Shown here in pieces: positions 46,262-54,351 of a stretch of 64,000 nt of DNA. The notes beneath the pieces were generated by a model. The model searched no databases. It saw only the letters and a program-made list of their open reading frames with translations, and was not told the DNA's origin. The stretch spans positions 248,001 through 312,000 of the forward strand of contig JACTMY010000014.1 of the NCBI GenBank assembly GCA_014584395.1. The letters are read 5' to 3'. Numbering within the stretch: the first letter of the stretch is position 1; every line of letters starts with the position of its first letter. Source of the stretch: Planctomycetota bacterium. GTDB taxonomy: Bacteria; Planctomycetota; Planctomycetia; Gemmatales; HRBIN36. The position numbers were made by a program, and so were the translations under genes.

Positions 46262-47248
46262 TCATGAGGAAAGCGAAACCGCGGTTCGAGAAGCCGATCG
46301 CGTGGGCAGACCGCCGCGATGAGCGGAGCGAATTTTCCGCCACGCGCGCCATTTGCCGCGAACCACGGCCGGCAACTCCTTCCAGCCGCGAGCGGATTGC
46401 AAGGTGCTGGCAACAGTAAAGGCTTGAGCGAAAAGCAGACGTGCATAGTCCACTTGACGGCGATGGCCGAGGACTTCCGTCATCAAATAGGCACGATTGA
46501 CCAACTCCATCTCCGCCAAGACGGCGGGATCGCGTTTGTGCTCCCCCATCTGACTATCGTGATAGATGCGTGCCGTTCGGGCATTGACCAAGCGCCATCG
46601 TTGACGAACGGTGCAGGAGAGGGTCGCATCTTCCAATATGGAAGCTCCCTGGAAAAGAGGGGGGAACACCGGATCGGGCAATGCTTCCCGCCGATAGAGC
46701 GTGCAAGTGGTGTTCAGCCATTCCATGGGCATGATTTCGGGAAGGTCCTCTCGGTCTTCGGGAAGCAGATTCATCGCGCCATACAGGCATTTACCCGCAT
46801 AACTAGGCAGCGTTTGACCGTGGAGTATGCGAAAGACGGAGCGGCTGATCCAGCCTGGCGGCAGGTAGCGTTGATTCGTGATCATCGCGTTCACGCCGCC
46901 GATGCGCGGATCACTTTGCAAGGCCGTCCACAGCCTCTCGATGCAGCGCGGTTCGAAGATAATATCATCGTCGCAGAACAGAATGGTGTTCTGGGTTGCC
47001 TGTTGGACGCCCTGATTCCTTTGGGTGGCCGCCCCTGCTACTTCCGCCCTGATCCACTGAAGCGAACCTGCCAGCTTGGACCGAGCTTCCTCACCAACTT
47101 GCTGCGTAGCATCATGGGAGGAGGCATCGACCAAAAGGATTTCATGAGGTTGGTGGGATTGCTCCGCCAGGCTGTTCAGCGTGCGCGCCAGGACCTGCTC
47201 GCGATTTCGCGTGGCGATCACGGCGCTGATGGGTAATAGCTGATTCAA
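46262..47248 (-). CDS. GT2 family glycosyltransferase
   Basis: A 328-residue GT-A enzyme with I-S-A-V-I-A-T-R-N-R at the N-terminus, L-L-V-D-A-S-S near residue 40, R-N-Q-G-V near 75, and the metal motif F-C-D-D-D-I near 90. The later I-L-E-D-A-T-L-S block near 215 is the E-D catalytic base region. The start is TTG at 47248: it overlaps the upstream stop as TTGA, has AGGAG eleven bases before it, and is just before the conserved strand. A longer frame to 47338 lies within the upstream gene. Confidence 0.9.
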   Translation of the reverse strand: MNQLLPISAVIATRNREQVLARTLNSLAEQSHQPHEILLVDASSHDATQQVGEEARSKLAGSLQWIRAEVAGAATQRNQGVQQATQNTILFCDDDIIFEPRCIERLWTALQSDPRIGGVNAMITNQRYLPPGWISRSVFRILHGQTLPSYAGKCLYGAMNLLPEDREDLPEIMPMEWLNTTCTLYRREALPDPVFPPLFQGASILEDATLSCTVRQRWRLVNARTARIYHDSQMGEHKRDPAVLAEMELVNRAYLMTEVLGHRRQVDYARLLFAQAFTVASTLQSARGWKELPAVVRGKWRAWRKIRSAHRGGLPTRSASRTAVSLSS

Positions 47249-48474
47249 GCGGTTCCACTCTCCTGACTTATGGCCACGGAAAGCGGCTGATCCTGCAACC
47301 CGATCGCCTTGAATAATTGTTGGAAGCGGCGCTCCCAAGTATGATCGCGCCTGGCCCGTTCATATCCCGCTTGGCGCAACCGCTCGGCGTCCGCGGGGTG
47401 GGTGAGGTAGTAGCGAGTCTTTTCGATCAGTTCGGGAATCGTCCGGTATGTTTCTACTTCCTTCCCTAGCTCATAGAACTCAGCCAACTCCTCGGTATAG
47501 CCCGTGATGAAACAGGCCCGGCACATCGGTCCTTCAAAATCGCGCAGCCGAACGTGTGGAATCAACCGCGAACCAGGCAAGCCATCCGCCCAAACATGGC
47601 TGAAGTTGAGCACGACTTCGTACCGGGCCAGAGTATGGGGAATGCTCTCCGCGTGTCCTTGAATATGGGGAGCTAGATCCCGCATCCATCCATGGCTCGC
47701 TCGCCGATAGGCCCAATGACGGACCGACCGAAAGAAACCGCCGAACCAACCATAACGTTGCCAATGGCGGCGAAGCGTGGCCCATTGGCTGTAGAGTGGC
47801 GAAGATCCTGTTTCAGATTGGCTGTTCGAGGAAGATTTGGCAACAATCGGCTTCCAACCCGATCCGTAAATATCCACTGGGATTTCGTGACGGACCAGCG
47901 CCGCCAACCATCGATCCCGATCCGCATAGCGTTGCCCAATGAAACAAGCCCGGGACAAGCGTTCCGCCTGCACGGGGTAATACATTCGCGGATCCGCCGC
48001 CATTTGCACCCATACCGGCCGGGCCCCGATTTTTTTGTAGAGGTCATGGCCCGCCTTCTCGGCATGCCAAGCAAATTGGACCTTGGCCGCGATCTGATCG
48101 ACCAATTCGAATTGGTACAAGCTATTACAGTAAAAGTTGACCGTGGGGATAGCCGCCTGGTGCAGTTCCGCGAAGGCTTCGGGCTGAAAATGGCTGTTGT
48201 AAAAATAACTCAGAAACAGATCGATGGGTTTGGCCGCATGCGCTTGTTTCACTTCCGCCAGGATTTGTTCCGTGACTCGACCACGAAGCGCCTCGATGTC
48301 CGGTTTGAAAGGCCCCGGCAAGTGCATGTACTCGCTGAGGGGTTTTAAATCAACTTGCGATTCGATCACCTCATGCCCGAGGGTTTGCAGCGCCGGGTAG
48401 AAATTGCCGCTCCACAGTCCGCCAAAGAAGGAACCTGGGTCTTTGGCATGTCGAACCGCACAAAAGATCCGCAT
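47245..48474 (-). CDS. CgeB/GT1-like glycosyltransferase
   Basis: A 409-residue GT-B type protein resembling the CgeB-like 'glycosyl transferases group 1' family. The N-terminal domain begins M-R-I-F-C-A-V-R and contains G-N-F-Y-P-A-L. The middle has A-C-F-I-G-Q-R-Y-A-D-R near residue 175 and V-D-I-Y-G-S-G-W. The C-terminal part has Y-E-V-V-L-N-F-S-H and R-L-R-D-F-E-G-P-M-C-R-A-C-F-I-T, where family members place the acceptor or nucleotide loop. It begins a tight block (stop-start overlap with the following GT2). The 375-base gap before it may hold a separate promoter. Confidence 0.83.
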   Translation of the reverse strand: MRIFCAVRHAKDPGSFFGGLWSGNFYPALQTLGHEVIESQVDLKPLSEYMHLPGPFKPDIEALRGRVTEQILAEVKQAHAAKPIDLFLSYFYNSHFQPEAFAELHQAAIPTVNFYCNSLYQFELVDQIAAKVQFAWHAEKAGHDLYKKIGARPVWVQMAADPRMYYPVQAERLSRACFIGQRYADRDRWLAALVRHEIPVDIYGSGWKPIVAKSSSNSQSETGSSPLYSQWATLRRHWQRYGWFGGFFRSVRHWAYRRASHGWMRDLAPHIQGHAESIPHTLARYEVVLNFSHVWADGLPGSRLIPHVRLRDFEGPMCRACFITGYTEELAEFYELGKEVETYRTIPELIEKTRYYLTHPADAERLRQAGYERARRDHTWERRFQQLFKAIGLQDQPLSVAISQESGTA

Positions 48475-48849
48475 CTCAGATCGATCTCATCAGCCGAATA
48501 GGCTCGAAGTTGTACGAAACCTTCTTCATAACCCGACGGTGTGCTGTTTTCTTCAAATCATGAAATAGACAGCTACATCACTTCGCGCAGACTCCGTCCC
48601 CGTGGGTTGCGAGCAACCCTTCATTTTCGCGGGGAAAGTGTGCATGGTTTAATCTAATTTGACCCCTGGAACAGTCAATGGCCCAGCCTGATTTTGACTG
48701 GTCCCGGACTCGAGGGGTTAAGGAAAGACCTGCAATTTAAGAATGAAGCACACCATTGAAGATAGGATGAAGGACAAAAAGCAAAGTATCCTGGCGATGA
48801 TCCACCTCATGGGCGCGCCATTGAGAAAGCAGCCAACGGCGCTCGGATG
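48475..48849. other. intergenic gap inside the glycan cluster
   Basis: 375 bases without a confident gene. A 7-bp inverted repeat at 48604-48619 has only a two-base loop and no T tract on the strand of the cluster, so it is not a convincing terminator. A 30-codon minus-strand frame (48718-48810) is strongly hydrophobic and is reported separately as a weak candidate. The rest shows nothing recognisable; a second promoter for the downstream half of the cluster may lie here. Confidence 0.5.
48718..48810 (-). CDS. possible 30-residue hydrophobic mini-protein
   Basis: Directly downstream of the SxtJ-like gene on the same strand, a 30-codon frame encodes R-W-I-I-A-R-I-L-C-F-L-S-F-I-L followed by more hydrophobic residues and K-L-Q-V-F-P. 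It would be a single membrane helix with a basic N-terminus. No good Shine-Dalgarno precedes the ATG. Small membrane proteins do accompany SxtJ genes in other loci, but I cannot match this one to a family; it may be chance. Confidence 0.2.
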   Translation of the reverse strand: MRWIIARILCFLSFILSSMVCFILKLQVFP

Positions 48850-49263
48850 CTAATACTGCCTAAAATACCGTTCGATGTTCCCTGGAGCCTGATGGGGCGA
48901 CCAATAACTATGGCGTTCAAGTTCGAGTTTTCTCTCCAGGGGATCCCGGCCAAGCAAGCGCATGATCAAGCCAATTGGCGTGATCATGCCATAAAAGACC
49001 ACTCCCAAAAGCAAATGTGAAACGACATAGCCAATGGGAAAAGTGGCGTACAGCAAGCCCTTGTAGATCGGTTGTATGAAAGCGGGATAGATCACGCCGA
49101 TCGCACCTAGACCCAGCCCCGAAGCCCAAATGACGTAAGCCGCGATGCTCCAAGGTGTGTGGCGATAGAGGAGGAAGCCCACCAAGCCGCAAAAGGCTGG
49201 GAACCAAATGCCAGCAAATTGTCGCAATTCACGCTGAGTGAACGCTTTCTTGATCTCGATCAT
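48850..49263 (-). CDS. SxtJ-family membrane protein
   Basis: A 137-residue protein with about three membrane helices (residues 17-35, 38-62, 70-100), then G-R-D-P-L-E-R and H-S-Y-W-S-P...I-E-R-Y-F-R-Q-Y. This matches SxtJ-type proteins, named from the saxitoxin cluster but widespread next to NodU-type carbamoyltransferases; the name does not imply toxin synthesis. The function is unknown, perhaps anchoring the carbamoyltransferase at the membrane. Separated by 32 bases from the PAP2 gene. Confidence 0.85.
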   Translation of the reverse strand: MIEIKKAFTQRELRQFAGIWFPAFCGLVGFLLYRHTPWSIAAYVIWASGLGLGAIGVIYPAFIQPIYKGLLYATFPIGYVVSHLLLGVVFYGMITPIGLIMRLLGRDPLERKLELERHSYWSPHQAPGNIERYFRQY

Positions 49264-49295
49264 GCCAACCTCGCTTCGAACGAATGGCTCATGGT

Positions 49296-49973
49296 TTAAC
49301 GAACCGTGTTACGATGATTCATGGGCAACCACACGCGCAAGGCCAACACACTGGCCATGGCCCAGGTTAGACCCGCTAGCCAGCCTGCCAAGACGTCGCT
49401 GGGGTAATGGACGCCCAAGTAAACCCTGCTGCAACCAATCATGACGGAGACGCCGACGGCCGCCGCCTGGGTAAACCGTGCCGTCGCCCGATTGGGCGCC
49501 AAGCGCGACAGAAGGACTGCCAAGGCCACATAAATGGCCATCGACGACAGTGCATGCCCGCTGGGAAAGCTGTAGGATTGTCCCACCCATTCATCCATCC
49601 AAGGCAAAATTTGCGGCCTGGGCCGCTCTATCCAATGCTTTACCAGCCATGTCAACGACCCTGCACCGATGCCCACGATCAAAACTTTCGCTGCGAGGAT
49701 TGACTCCCTGGCCAGCCACAAGGCCAGCACCGTCAGCACCACGACCAGCGACAAGACGGTTTTACTGCCCAACGCACTGATTTGCAGCATCATCCCTTCG
49801 GCGGCCGGTCCCAACGCGGACCGAATCGCCTGCATCAGCCACGCATCCCCGCCCAGCGGGCCGGCTTGCTCCCATTGCTCCAGGGTCATGCCCAAAAGCA
49901 ACAACCCCGCCGTGATCAGCGCTGCCGCTCCGGCCAGAATGATCAGGGCTAAAACCGAACGCCGCGATTTCAT
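49296..49973 (-). CDS. PAP2-superfamily membrane phosphatase
   Basis: A 225-residue protein with about five helices and the three PAP2 motifs: K-H-W-I-E-R-P-R-P near residue 118, P-S-G-H near 140, and S-R-V-Y-L-G-V-H-Y-P-S-D near 190. The family removes phosphate from membrane lipids; within this cluster an undecaprenyl-diphosphate phosphatase role, recycling the glycan's lipid carrier, is a fair inference. ATG at 49973 begins one base after the TAG of the carbamoyltransferase gene. The longer frame upstream lies in that gene and is not real. Confidence 0.9.
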   Translation of the reverse strand: MKSRRSVLALIILAGAAALITAGLLLLGMTLEQWEQAGPLGGDAWLMQAIRSALGPAAEGMMLQISALGSKTVLSLVVVLTVLALWLARESILAAKVLIVGIGAGSLTWLVKHWIERPRPQILPWMDEWVGQSYSFPSGHALSSMAIYVALAVLLSRLAPNRATARFTQAAAVGVSVMIGCSRVYLGVHYPSDVLAGWLAGLTWAMASVLALRVWLPMNHRNTVR

Positions 49974-49974
49974 G

Positions 49975-51810
49975 CTAATCCAAATGGAACGAAGCCAAAT
50001 ATTGGTTGATGTCGATCTCCTTGGCGTCCGGCTGCTCTTCCTTGAGCATGATGAAGCGTTCCACGACCAGGACATCCATGTTAGTCGCCATGAAACAGCG
50101 ATAAGCATCGGCGGGAGTGCAGACGATCGGCTCGCCGCGAATGTTAAAGCTGGTGTTGATGATCACCGGGCATCCGGTCAATTCCTCGAACTTGGCGAGC
50201 AGTCGATGATATCGTCCATGGCGTTGTTCATCCACCGTTTGAATGCGGGCAGAATAATCGACGTGCGTGACAGCGGGCACCTCCGACCGGCATTCCTTGA
50301 GCTTGGCCAGGCCGCGCAGACCATGCGCCCCGTTTTGCTTGACGCGCTTTTCCTCGCGCACCGGCGCCACCAACAGCATGTAGGGGCTCGACTCCTGGGG
50401 CCGTGTTTCGAAGTAATCTTGCACGCGATCCGCAAGCACAGAGGGGGCAAAAGGCCGAAACGACTCGCGGAATTTGATTTTCACGTTCATCACCGATTGC
50501 ATTTTGCGGCTGCGGGCGTCCCCTAAGATGCTGCGGCTGCCCAAGGCGCGGGGGCCAAATTCCATCCGGCCTTGCACCCAACCCACGACTTTTTCCGCCG
50601 CCAGTAACTTAGCCACCGCCGAGCACAGCGCTTCATCGTCCGGATAGTAAGCGTAACGCGCTCCCTTGGCGTCCAGGTAGCGCCGCACTTCCTCGTCGCT
50701 GAAGCTCGGCCCCAGCAAGGAACCGCTCTGGGCATCCGTGGCATGTGGTGTTCGGGGTTGTTCCAGCAGTTGGTGCCAAATGAAAAGGGCCGTCCCCAAG
50801 GCTCCCCCCGCGTCGCCGGCCGCCGGTTGAATCCAAAGGTTTTCGAAGGGTCCTTCCCGCAAGACCACGCCGTTGCCCACGCAGTTGAGGGCCACGCCGC
50901 CGGCCAGGCAGAGATTTTTCATGCCCGTGACGCGCTGCACGTGCCGCGCGATTTTCAGCATCACCTCCTCGGTCACTTTCTGAATGGAGGCGGCGATGTC
51001 CATGTGTTTTTCGGTCAATTCCGTTTCCGGTCGGCGCGGCGGCGCGCCAAATAATCGATGGAACCGATCCGACGTCATGGTCAGACCTTGGCAATAATTG
51101 AAATAGCGCATGTCCAGCCGGAACGAGCCATCCTCCTTGATGTCGATCAGGTGTTGTTTGATCAGATCGACATAACGCGGATCACCATAAGGCGCCAAGC
51201 CCATGAGCTTGTATTCCCCGGAGTTGACCTTGAAACCGCAGTAGTAAGTGAAGGCGGAATAGAGCAGTCCCAGGGAATGGGGAAAGCGCAATTCCGCTTG
51301 CAAATGGATTTGGTTCCCTCGGCCTATGCCGTAGCTCGCCGTGGCCCACTCCCCGACGCCGTCGAGTGTGAGGATGGCCGCTTCTTCAAACGGCGAGGGG
51401 AAAAAGGCGCTGGCGGCATGCGATTCATGATGTTCTGGAAAAATGAATCGCTTCGCGTACTGCCCCTGCAAAGCGCGCCGCATTTCCTTGGGCAAAAAGA
51501 GTTTTTGCTTAAGCCACAAGGGCATGGCTTTCATGAAGGATAAAAACCCCCGTGGAGCATAGGACAAATACGTTTCGAGCAGCCTTTCGAACTTCAACAA
51601 GGGTTTGTCATAGAAGCCGACGTAGTCAAGGTCGCCAGGCGCCAACCCCGCGCTTTGCAGGCAATATTCGACCGCATGGGAAGGGAAGTGATAATCGTGT
51701 TTAATGCGTGTAAAGCGTTCTTCCTGGGCCGCCGCGACCACTTCGCCGTCCACCACCAAGGCCGCTGCTGAGTCGTGATAATAGGCAGAAATACCTAAAA
51801 TTGCGGTCAT
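49975..51810 (-). CDS. NodU/CmcH-family carbamoyltransferase (third copy)
   Basis: A 611-residue close paralogue of the copy at 44410-46251, colinear along its length. It starts M-T-A-I-L-G-I-S-A-Y-Y-H-D-S-A-A-A-L and keeps H-E-S-H-A-A-S-A-F-F, G-G-V-A-L-N-C-V-G-N-G, M-E-F-G-P-R-A-L-G-S-R-S-I and N-T-S-F-N-I-R-G-E-P-I-V. All residues of the carbamoyl-adenylate type active site that I can place are present. ATG at 51810 has GGAGG nine bases upstream, and the longer frame to 51930 has no family match. First gene of the cluster; a candidate promoter lies about 120 bases upstream. Confidence 0.92.
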   Translation of the reverse strand: MTAILGISAYYHDSAAALVVDGEVVAAAQEERFTRIKHDYHFPSHAVEYCLQSAGLAPGDLDYVGFYDKPLLKFERLLETYLSYAPRGFLSFMKAMPLWLKQKLFLPKEMRRALQGQYAKRFIFPEHHESHAASAFFPSPFEEAAILTLDGVGEWATASYGIGRGNQIHLQAELRFPHSLGLLYSAFTYYCGFKVNSGEYKLMGLAPYGDPRYVDLIKQHLIDIKEDGSFRLDMRYFNYCQGLTMTSDRFHRLFGAPPRRPETELTEKHMDIAASIQKVTEEVMLKIARHVQRVTGMKNLCLAGGVALNCVGNGVVLREGPFENLWIQPAAGDAGGALGTALFIWHQLLEQPRTPHATDAQSGSLLGPSFSDEEVRRYLDAKGARYAYYPDDEALCSAVAKLLAAEKVVGWVQGRMEFGPRALGSRSILGDARSRKMQSVMNVKIKFRESFRPFAPSVLADRVQDYFETRPQESSPYMLLVAPVREEKRVKQNGAHGLRGLAKLKECRSEVPAVTHVDYSARIQTVDEQRHGRYHRLLAKFEELTGCPVIINTSFNIRGEPIVCTPADAYRCFMATNMDVLVVERFIMLKEEQPDAKEIDINQYLASFHLD

Positions 51811-51929
51811 GTTGCTCCGCCTCCCTGCTAGGTCCGTACGTCCTTGAAGGTCGCCATTATGCAGCAACGGGGGAAAAAGGGGAAGATCAAGCGAAGGCGA
51901 GTCAGAAATGTGATTTGGCTTCCACCGCA

Positions 51930-51956
51930 ATGATACAACTCACCTTGATAAGTCAA
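51930..51956 (-). promoter_or_regulatory. candidate sigma-70-like promoter of the glycan cluster
   Basis: Read on the minus strand: TTGACT (51956-51951), 15 bases, then TATCAT (51935-51930). Each hexamer differs from consensus at one base, but the 15-base spacing is short. It would give a leader of roughly 110-120 bases before the ATG at 51810. Confidence 0.4.
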
Positions 51957-51959
51957 GGT
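51942..51959. repeat. 18-bp palindrome overlapping the candidate -35 box
   Basis: ACCTTGA at 51942-51948 and its exact inverted copy TCAAGGT at 51953-51959 are separated by TAAG. The right arm overlaps the -35 hexamer of the candidate cluster promoter, as expected for an operator of a dimeric repressor. Function is inferred only from position and symmetry. Confidence 0.5.
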
Positions 51960-52202
51960 TTGCCGCCATTGTAAGCAGACCGCAGTCAATTATATCGCAT
52001 TAAACTTTTGCCTTGCATACATTTACGTCTCCATCCCTAACAGCGAACCGTTTTCGCCATGCTGCGTAAAATGAAGTGAAGACTTCGAGTAATCCCAAGC
52101 GCTTGCACATAACCGTGGCCAGAAACCGGAAACGCAATCACCAACCCATAAAAACACTCGTTCATGCAGCAAGCATGACTACAAGGTCAAAGGAGAGTTC
52201 CC

Positions 52203-53711
52203 ATGTTTCAAACCAAACGCTCGTTTTCGATGCTCTTGCTCATGGCATTCTTTGGCATCGCAGGTTTTTATTGGCTCAACCTGGGCCATGCCGACAACCC
52301 ACCTTCCGCTTCCATTCCCAAGGAGATGACCTCTTATCGCGAGGTCGTCAAGAAAGTGCTTCCGGCCGTGGTTTCGGTTCGTGCCACGGTGGCCAACCGC
52401 GTCCCGGCACGAGGGGAACGCCTCATGCCGGACCTCCGACAGTTTGACCTGCCCGATATCATGCGCGAGCGCCTCGAAGACTTGTTCGAACGCCAACCGG
52501 ATGAGGGCATGGTCCGACCCATGCCGTTTGGCTCGGGCGTCATCATCGATCCCAATGGCATCGTGGTGACAAATCATCACGTGGTCGCCGGCGCCTCCTC
52601 TGTTCAGATCTCCCTGCTTGATGGGCGCATCTTCTATTCGAAGGAGATTGCTTCCGACCCCAAGGTGGATTTAGCCATCATCAAATTGGAGGTGAAGGAA
52701 AAGCTCCCCGCCTTGATGTTTGGCAATAGCGATGCGATGGAAATCGGTGATCGCGTGCTCGCCGTCGGCGCCCCCTTTGGATTGGAAGGTTCCGTTACCC
52801 ATGGAATCATCAGCGGCAAGGGACGCCGAGCAGGCATGATTCTCTACGAAGATTTTCTGCAAACCGACGCCGCTATCAACCCCGGCAACTCGGGCGGTCC
52901 CCTGGTCAACCTGGCTGGCGAAGTCGTCGGCATCAGCACCGCCATCCGCACGACGACGGGCATGGCGCAGGGCGTGGGATTGGTCATCCCGTCCAACCTG
53001 GTCAAAGACGTGGCCCAGCAACTGAGCTCGAAAGGCCGGGTTGTCCGCGGTTACTTAGGGATTCGTTTCGGTGAATTGCCCCCCGACGTCGCTGAGCAGA
53101 TGGGGCTGTCAATGGGCAAGGGAGCCGTTGTTGGCCAGGTGTACCCCAACACCCCCGCCAGCAAGGCAGGTCTGCAGGAAGGGGACGTGATCACCGCCAT
53201 TAATGGCCAAGCACTGAGCGATGCTAACGCGGTGCAGCGCACCGTCCTGGCCACGCCCATCGGTCAATCCCTCGAGCTGACTGTCCTCCGGGAGGGGAAG
53301 TCTCTGACGATCAACGTCAAAATCGAGGAACAACCCATGGAGTACGGACTCCGCGACCTGCCGCCCACAATGGGTCGGCGAGTACCGAATCAAGGCCAAG
53401 GCATGGAGGAAGCCATTCGGATTGACCGCCTCGGTCTGGAAGTCACGGAACTGACGACGGAATGGCGGGAACGCTTGGGGTACGCCAAGGAGACGAAGGG
53501 CGTCCTGATCACGCAAGTCGATCGTGGCAGCCTGGCAGCTCAGGCTGGGATTCGCAGGGGACATGTGATCGTGACGCTGGATCAAAAACCCGTGCAGTCT
53601 CCCCAGGCATTGCTGAAAGTGGCGGATCAGGCTTCGTTAAAAAAGGGCGTGGTCCTGCAAATCCGCTCACCCCAAGGAACGGACTATGTGATGCTGCGCG
53701 AGCAAGAGTGA
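52203..53711 (+). CDS. degP: HtrA/DegP-family periplasmic serine protease
   Basis: A 502-residue envelope protease and chaperone. A signal anchor covers residues about 8-30. The trypsin-like domain has the triad His125 (T-N-H-H-V-V), Asp156 (V-D-L-A-I-I) and Ser230 (G-N-S-G-G-P). Two PDZ domains follow: one near 285-380 starting G-Y-L-G-I-R-F and one near 405-500 with Q-A-G-I-R-R-G-H-V-I. It degrades misfolded exported proteins. AAAGGAGAG lies just before the ATG. A terminator follows; the gene is divergent from the glycan cluster. Confidence 0.95.
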   Translation: MFQTKRSFSMLLLMAFFGIAGFYWLNLGHADNPPSASIPKEMTSYREVVKKVLPAVVSVRATVANRVPARGERLMPDLRQFDLPDIMRERLEDLFERQPDEGMVRPMPFGSGVIIDPNGIVVTNHHVVAGASSVQISLLDGRIFYSKEIASDPKVDLAIIKLEVKEKLPALMFGNSDAMEIGDRVLAVGAPFGLEGSVTHGIISGKGRRAGMILYEDFLQTDAAINPGNSGGPLVNLAGEVVGISTAIRTTTGMAQGVGLVIPSNLVKDVAQQLSSKGRVVRGYLGIRFGELPPDVAEQMGLSMGKGAVVGQVYPNTPASKAGLQEGDVITAINGQALSDANAVQRTVLATPIGQSLELTVLREGKSLTINVKIEEQPMEYGLRDLPPTMGRRVPNQGQGMEEAIRIDRLGLEVTELTTEWRERLGYAKETKGVLITQVDRGSLAAQAGIRRGHVIVTLDQKPVQSPQALLKVADQASLKKGVVLQIRSPQGTDYVMLREQE

Positions 53712-53729
53712 TCCGCCTGAATCACCGCC

Positions 53730-53758
53730 CACCCTCGGACGCCCTCCGAGGGTGTTTT
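53730..53758 (+). terminator. Rho-independent terminator after htrA
   Basis: A perfect 10-bp stem (53730-53739 with 53745-53754) with a five-base loop is followed by TTTTATTT. It isolates htrA from the STAS gene. Confidence 0.9.
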
Positions 53759-53898
53759 ATTTGACGACGGCACGGAGGTTGGGGTCGTGCGCGGCTACAG
53801 AATCTGCTTGAAGTCCCCCCCTGGCCTCCACTATCATGATGAGATCAATACTGATGTTCACCGATTCGAAGGATCGGCAGCCACCTGGGAGTTTCCGC

Positions 53899-54258
53899 AT
53901 GTCCACGCCCCGCAAGAAGGCCCTCGAAGTTCAAGATATCGGCGATGTCACCCTCGTGGTGTTCACCACCAACAAGATTCTGGATGACCAGGTGATCCAA
54001 TCCATCGGCGAACAGCTTTTCAGCCTCGTCGATTCCATGGGCAAGAAAAACATTCTTCTCAACTTCAACAAGGTGGAATATCTTTCGAGCGCCGCCTTGG
54101 GCAAGCTCATTTCCTTGCACAAACGCGTGCTTGGCGTGAAGGGTAAACTGGCCCTGTGCTGCATTGCCCCATCGATTTTCGAAGTCTTCGAGATCACGGG
54201 CCTCAAGAAAGTCTTCCGCATTTTTGACACCGAGCAAGAAGCTCTGGAATCCTTCTAA
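53899..54258 (+). CDS. STAS-domain protein, anti-sigma factor antagonist-like
   Basis: A 119-residue single STAS domain resembling SpoIIAA/RsbV: V-T-L-V-V-F at the start, I-L-L-N-F-N-K-V-E-Y-L-S-S-A-A-L-G-K-L near residues 50-68. The Ser in Y-L-S-S is the position phosphorylated by partner kinases in the family. It probably works in a partner-switching pathway, but no anti-sigma kinase or phosphatase gene is nearby. ATG at 53899 has GGGAG eight bases upstream and suits the fold; the longer frame from 53836 adds an unlikely leader. Confidence 0.9.
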   Translation: MSTPRKKALEVQDIGDVTLVVFTTNKILDDQVIQSIGEQLFSLVDSMGKKNILLNFNKVEYLSSAALGKLISLHKRVLGVKGKLALCCIAPSIFEVFEITGLKKVFRIFDTEQEALESF

Positions 54259-54351
54259 CCCCGTTCCTAGCAGGCGTCGGTTGATCCTGACGGGGCAAGG
54301 GCTTTCCTTCGCCGCGTTCAGCCTATTCGGTGGTTTGGGGCATGCGTGGTC

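Larger units (their letters stand above)
51811..52202. other. divergent intergenic region between the glycan cluster and htrA
   Basis: 392 bases separating the first cluster gene from htrA. It is more AT-rich than coding DNA between about 51920 and 52080. It contains a candidate minus-strand promoter and an 18-bp palindrome (listed separately), and at its right end the AAAGGAGAG ribosome-binding site for htrA. No confident plus-strand promoter was identified. Confidence 0.6.

Noticed and set aside
48604-48619. GGGTTGC-GA-GCAACCC hairpin as a terminator
   Set aside because: The loop is only two bases, and the minus strand, where the genes lie, has no T tract after it.
48850-49263. Saxitoxin-type biosynthesis suggested by SxtJ
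   Set aside because: SxtJ-like proteins occur widely beside NodU carbamoyltransferases; none of the defining saxitoxin core genes are here.
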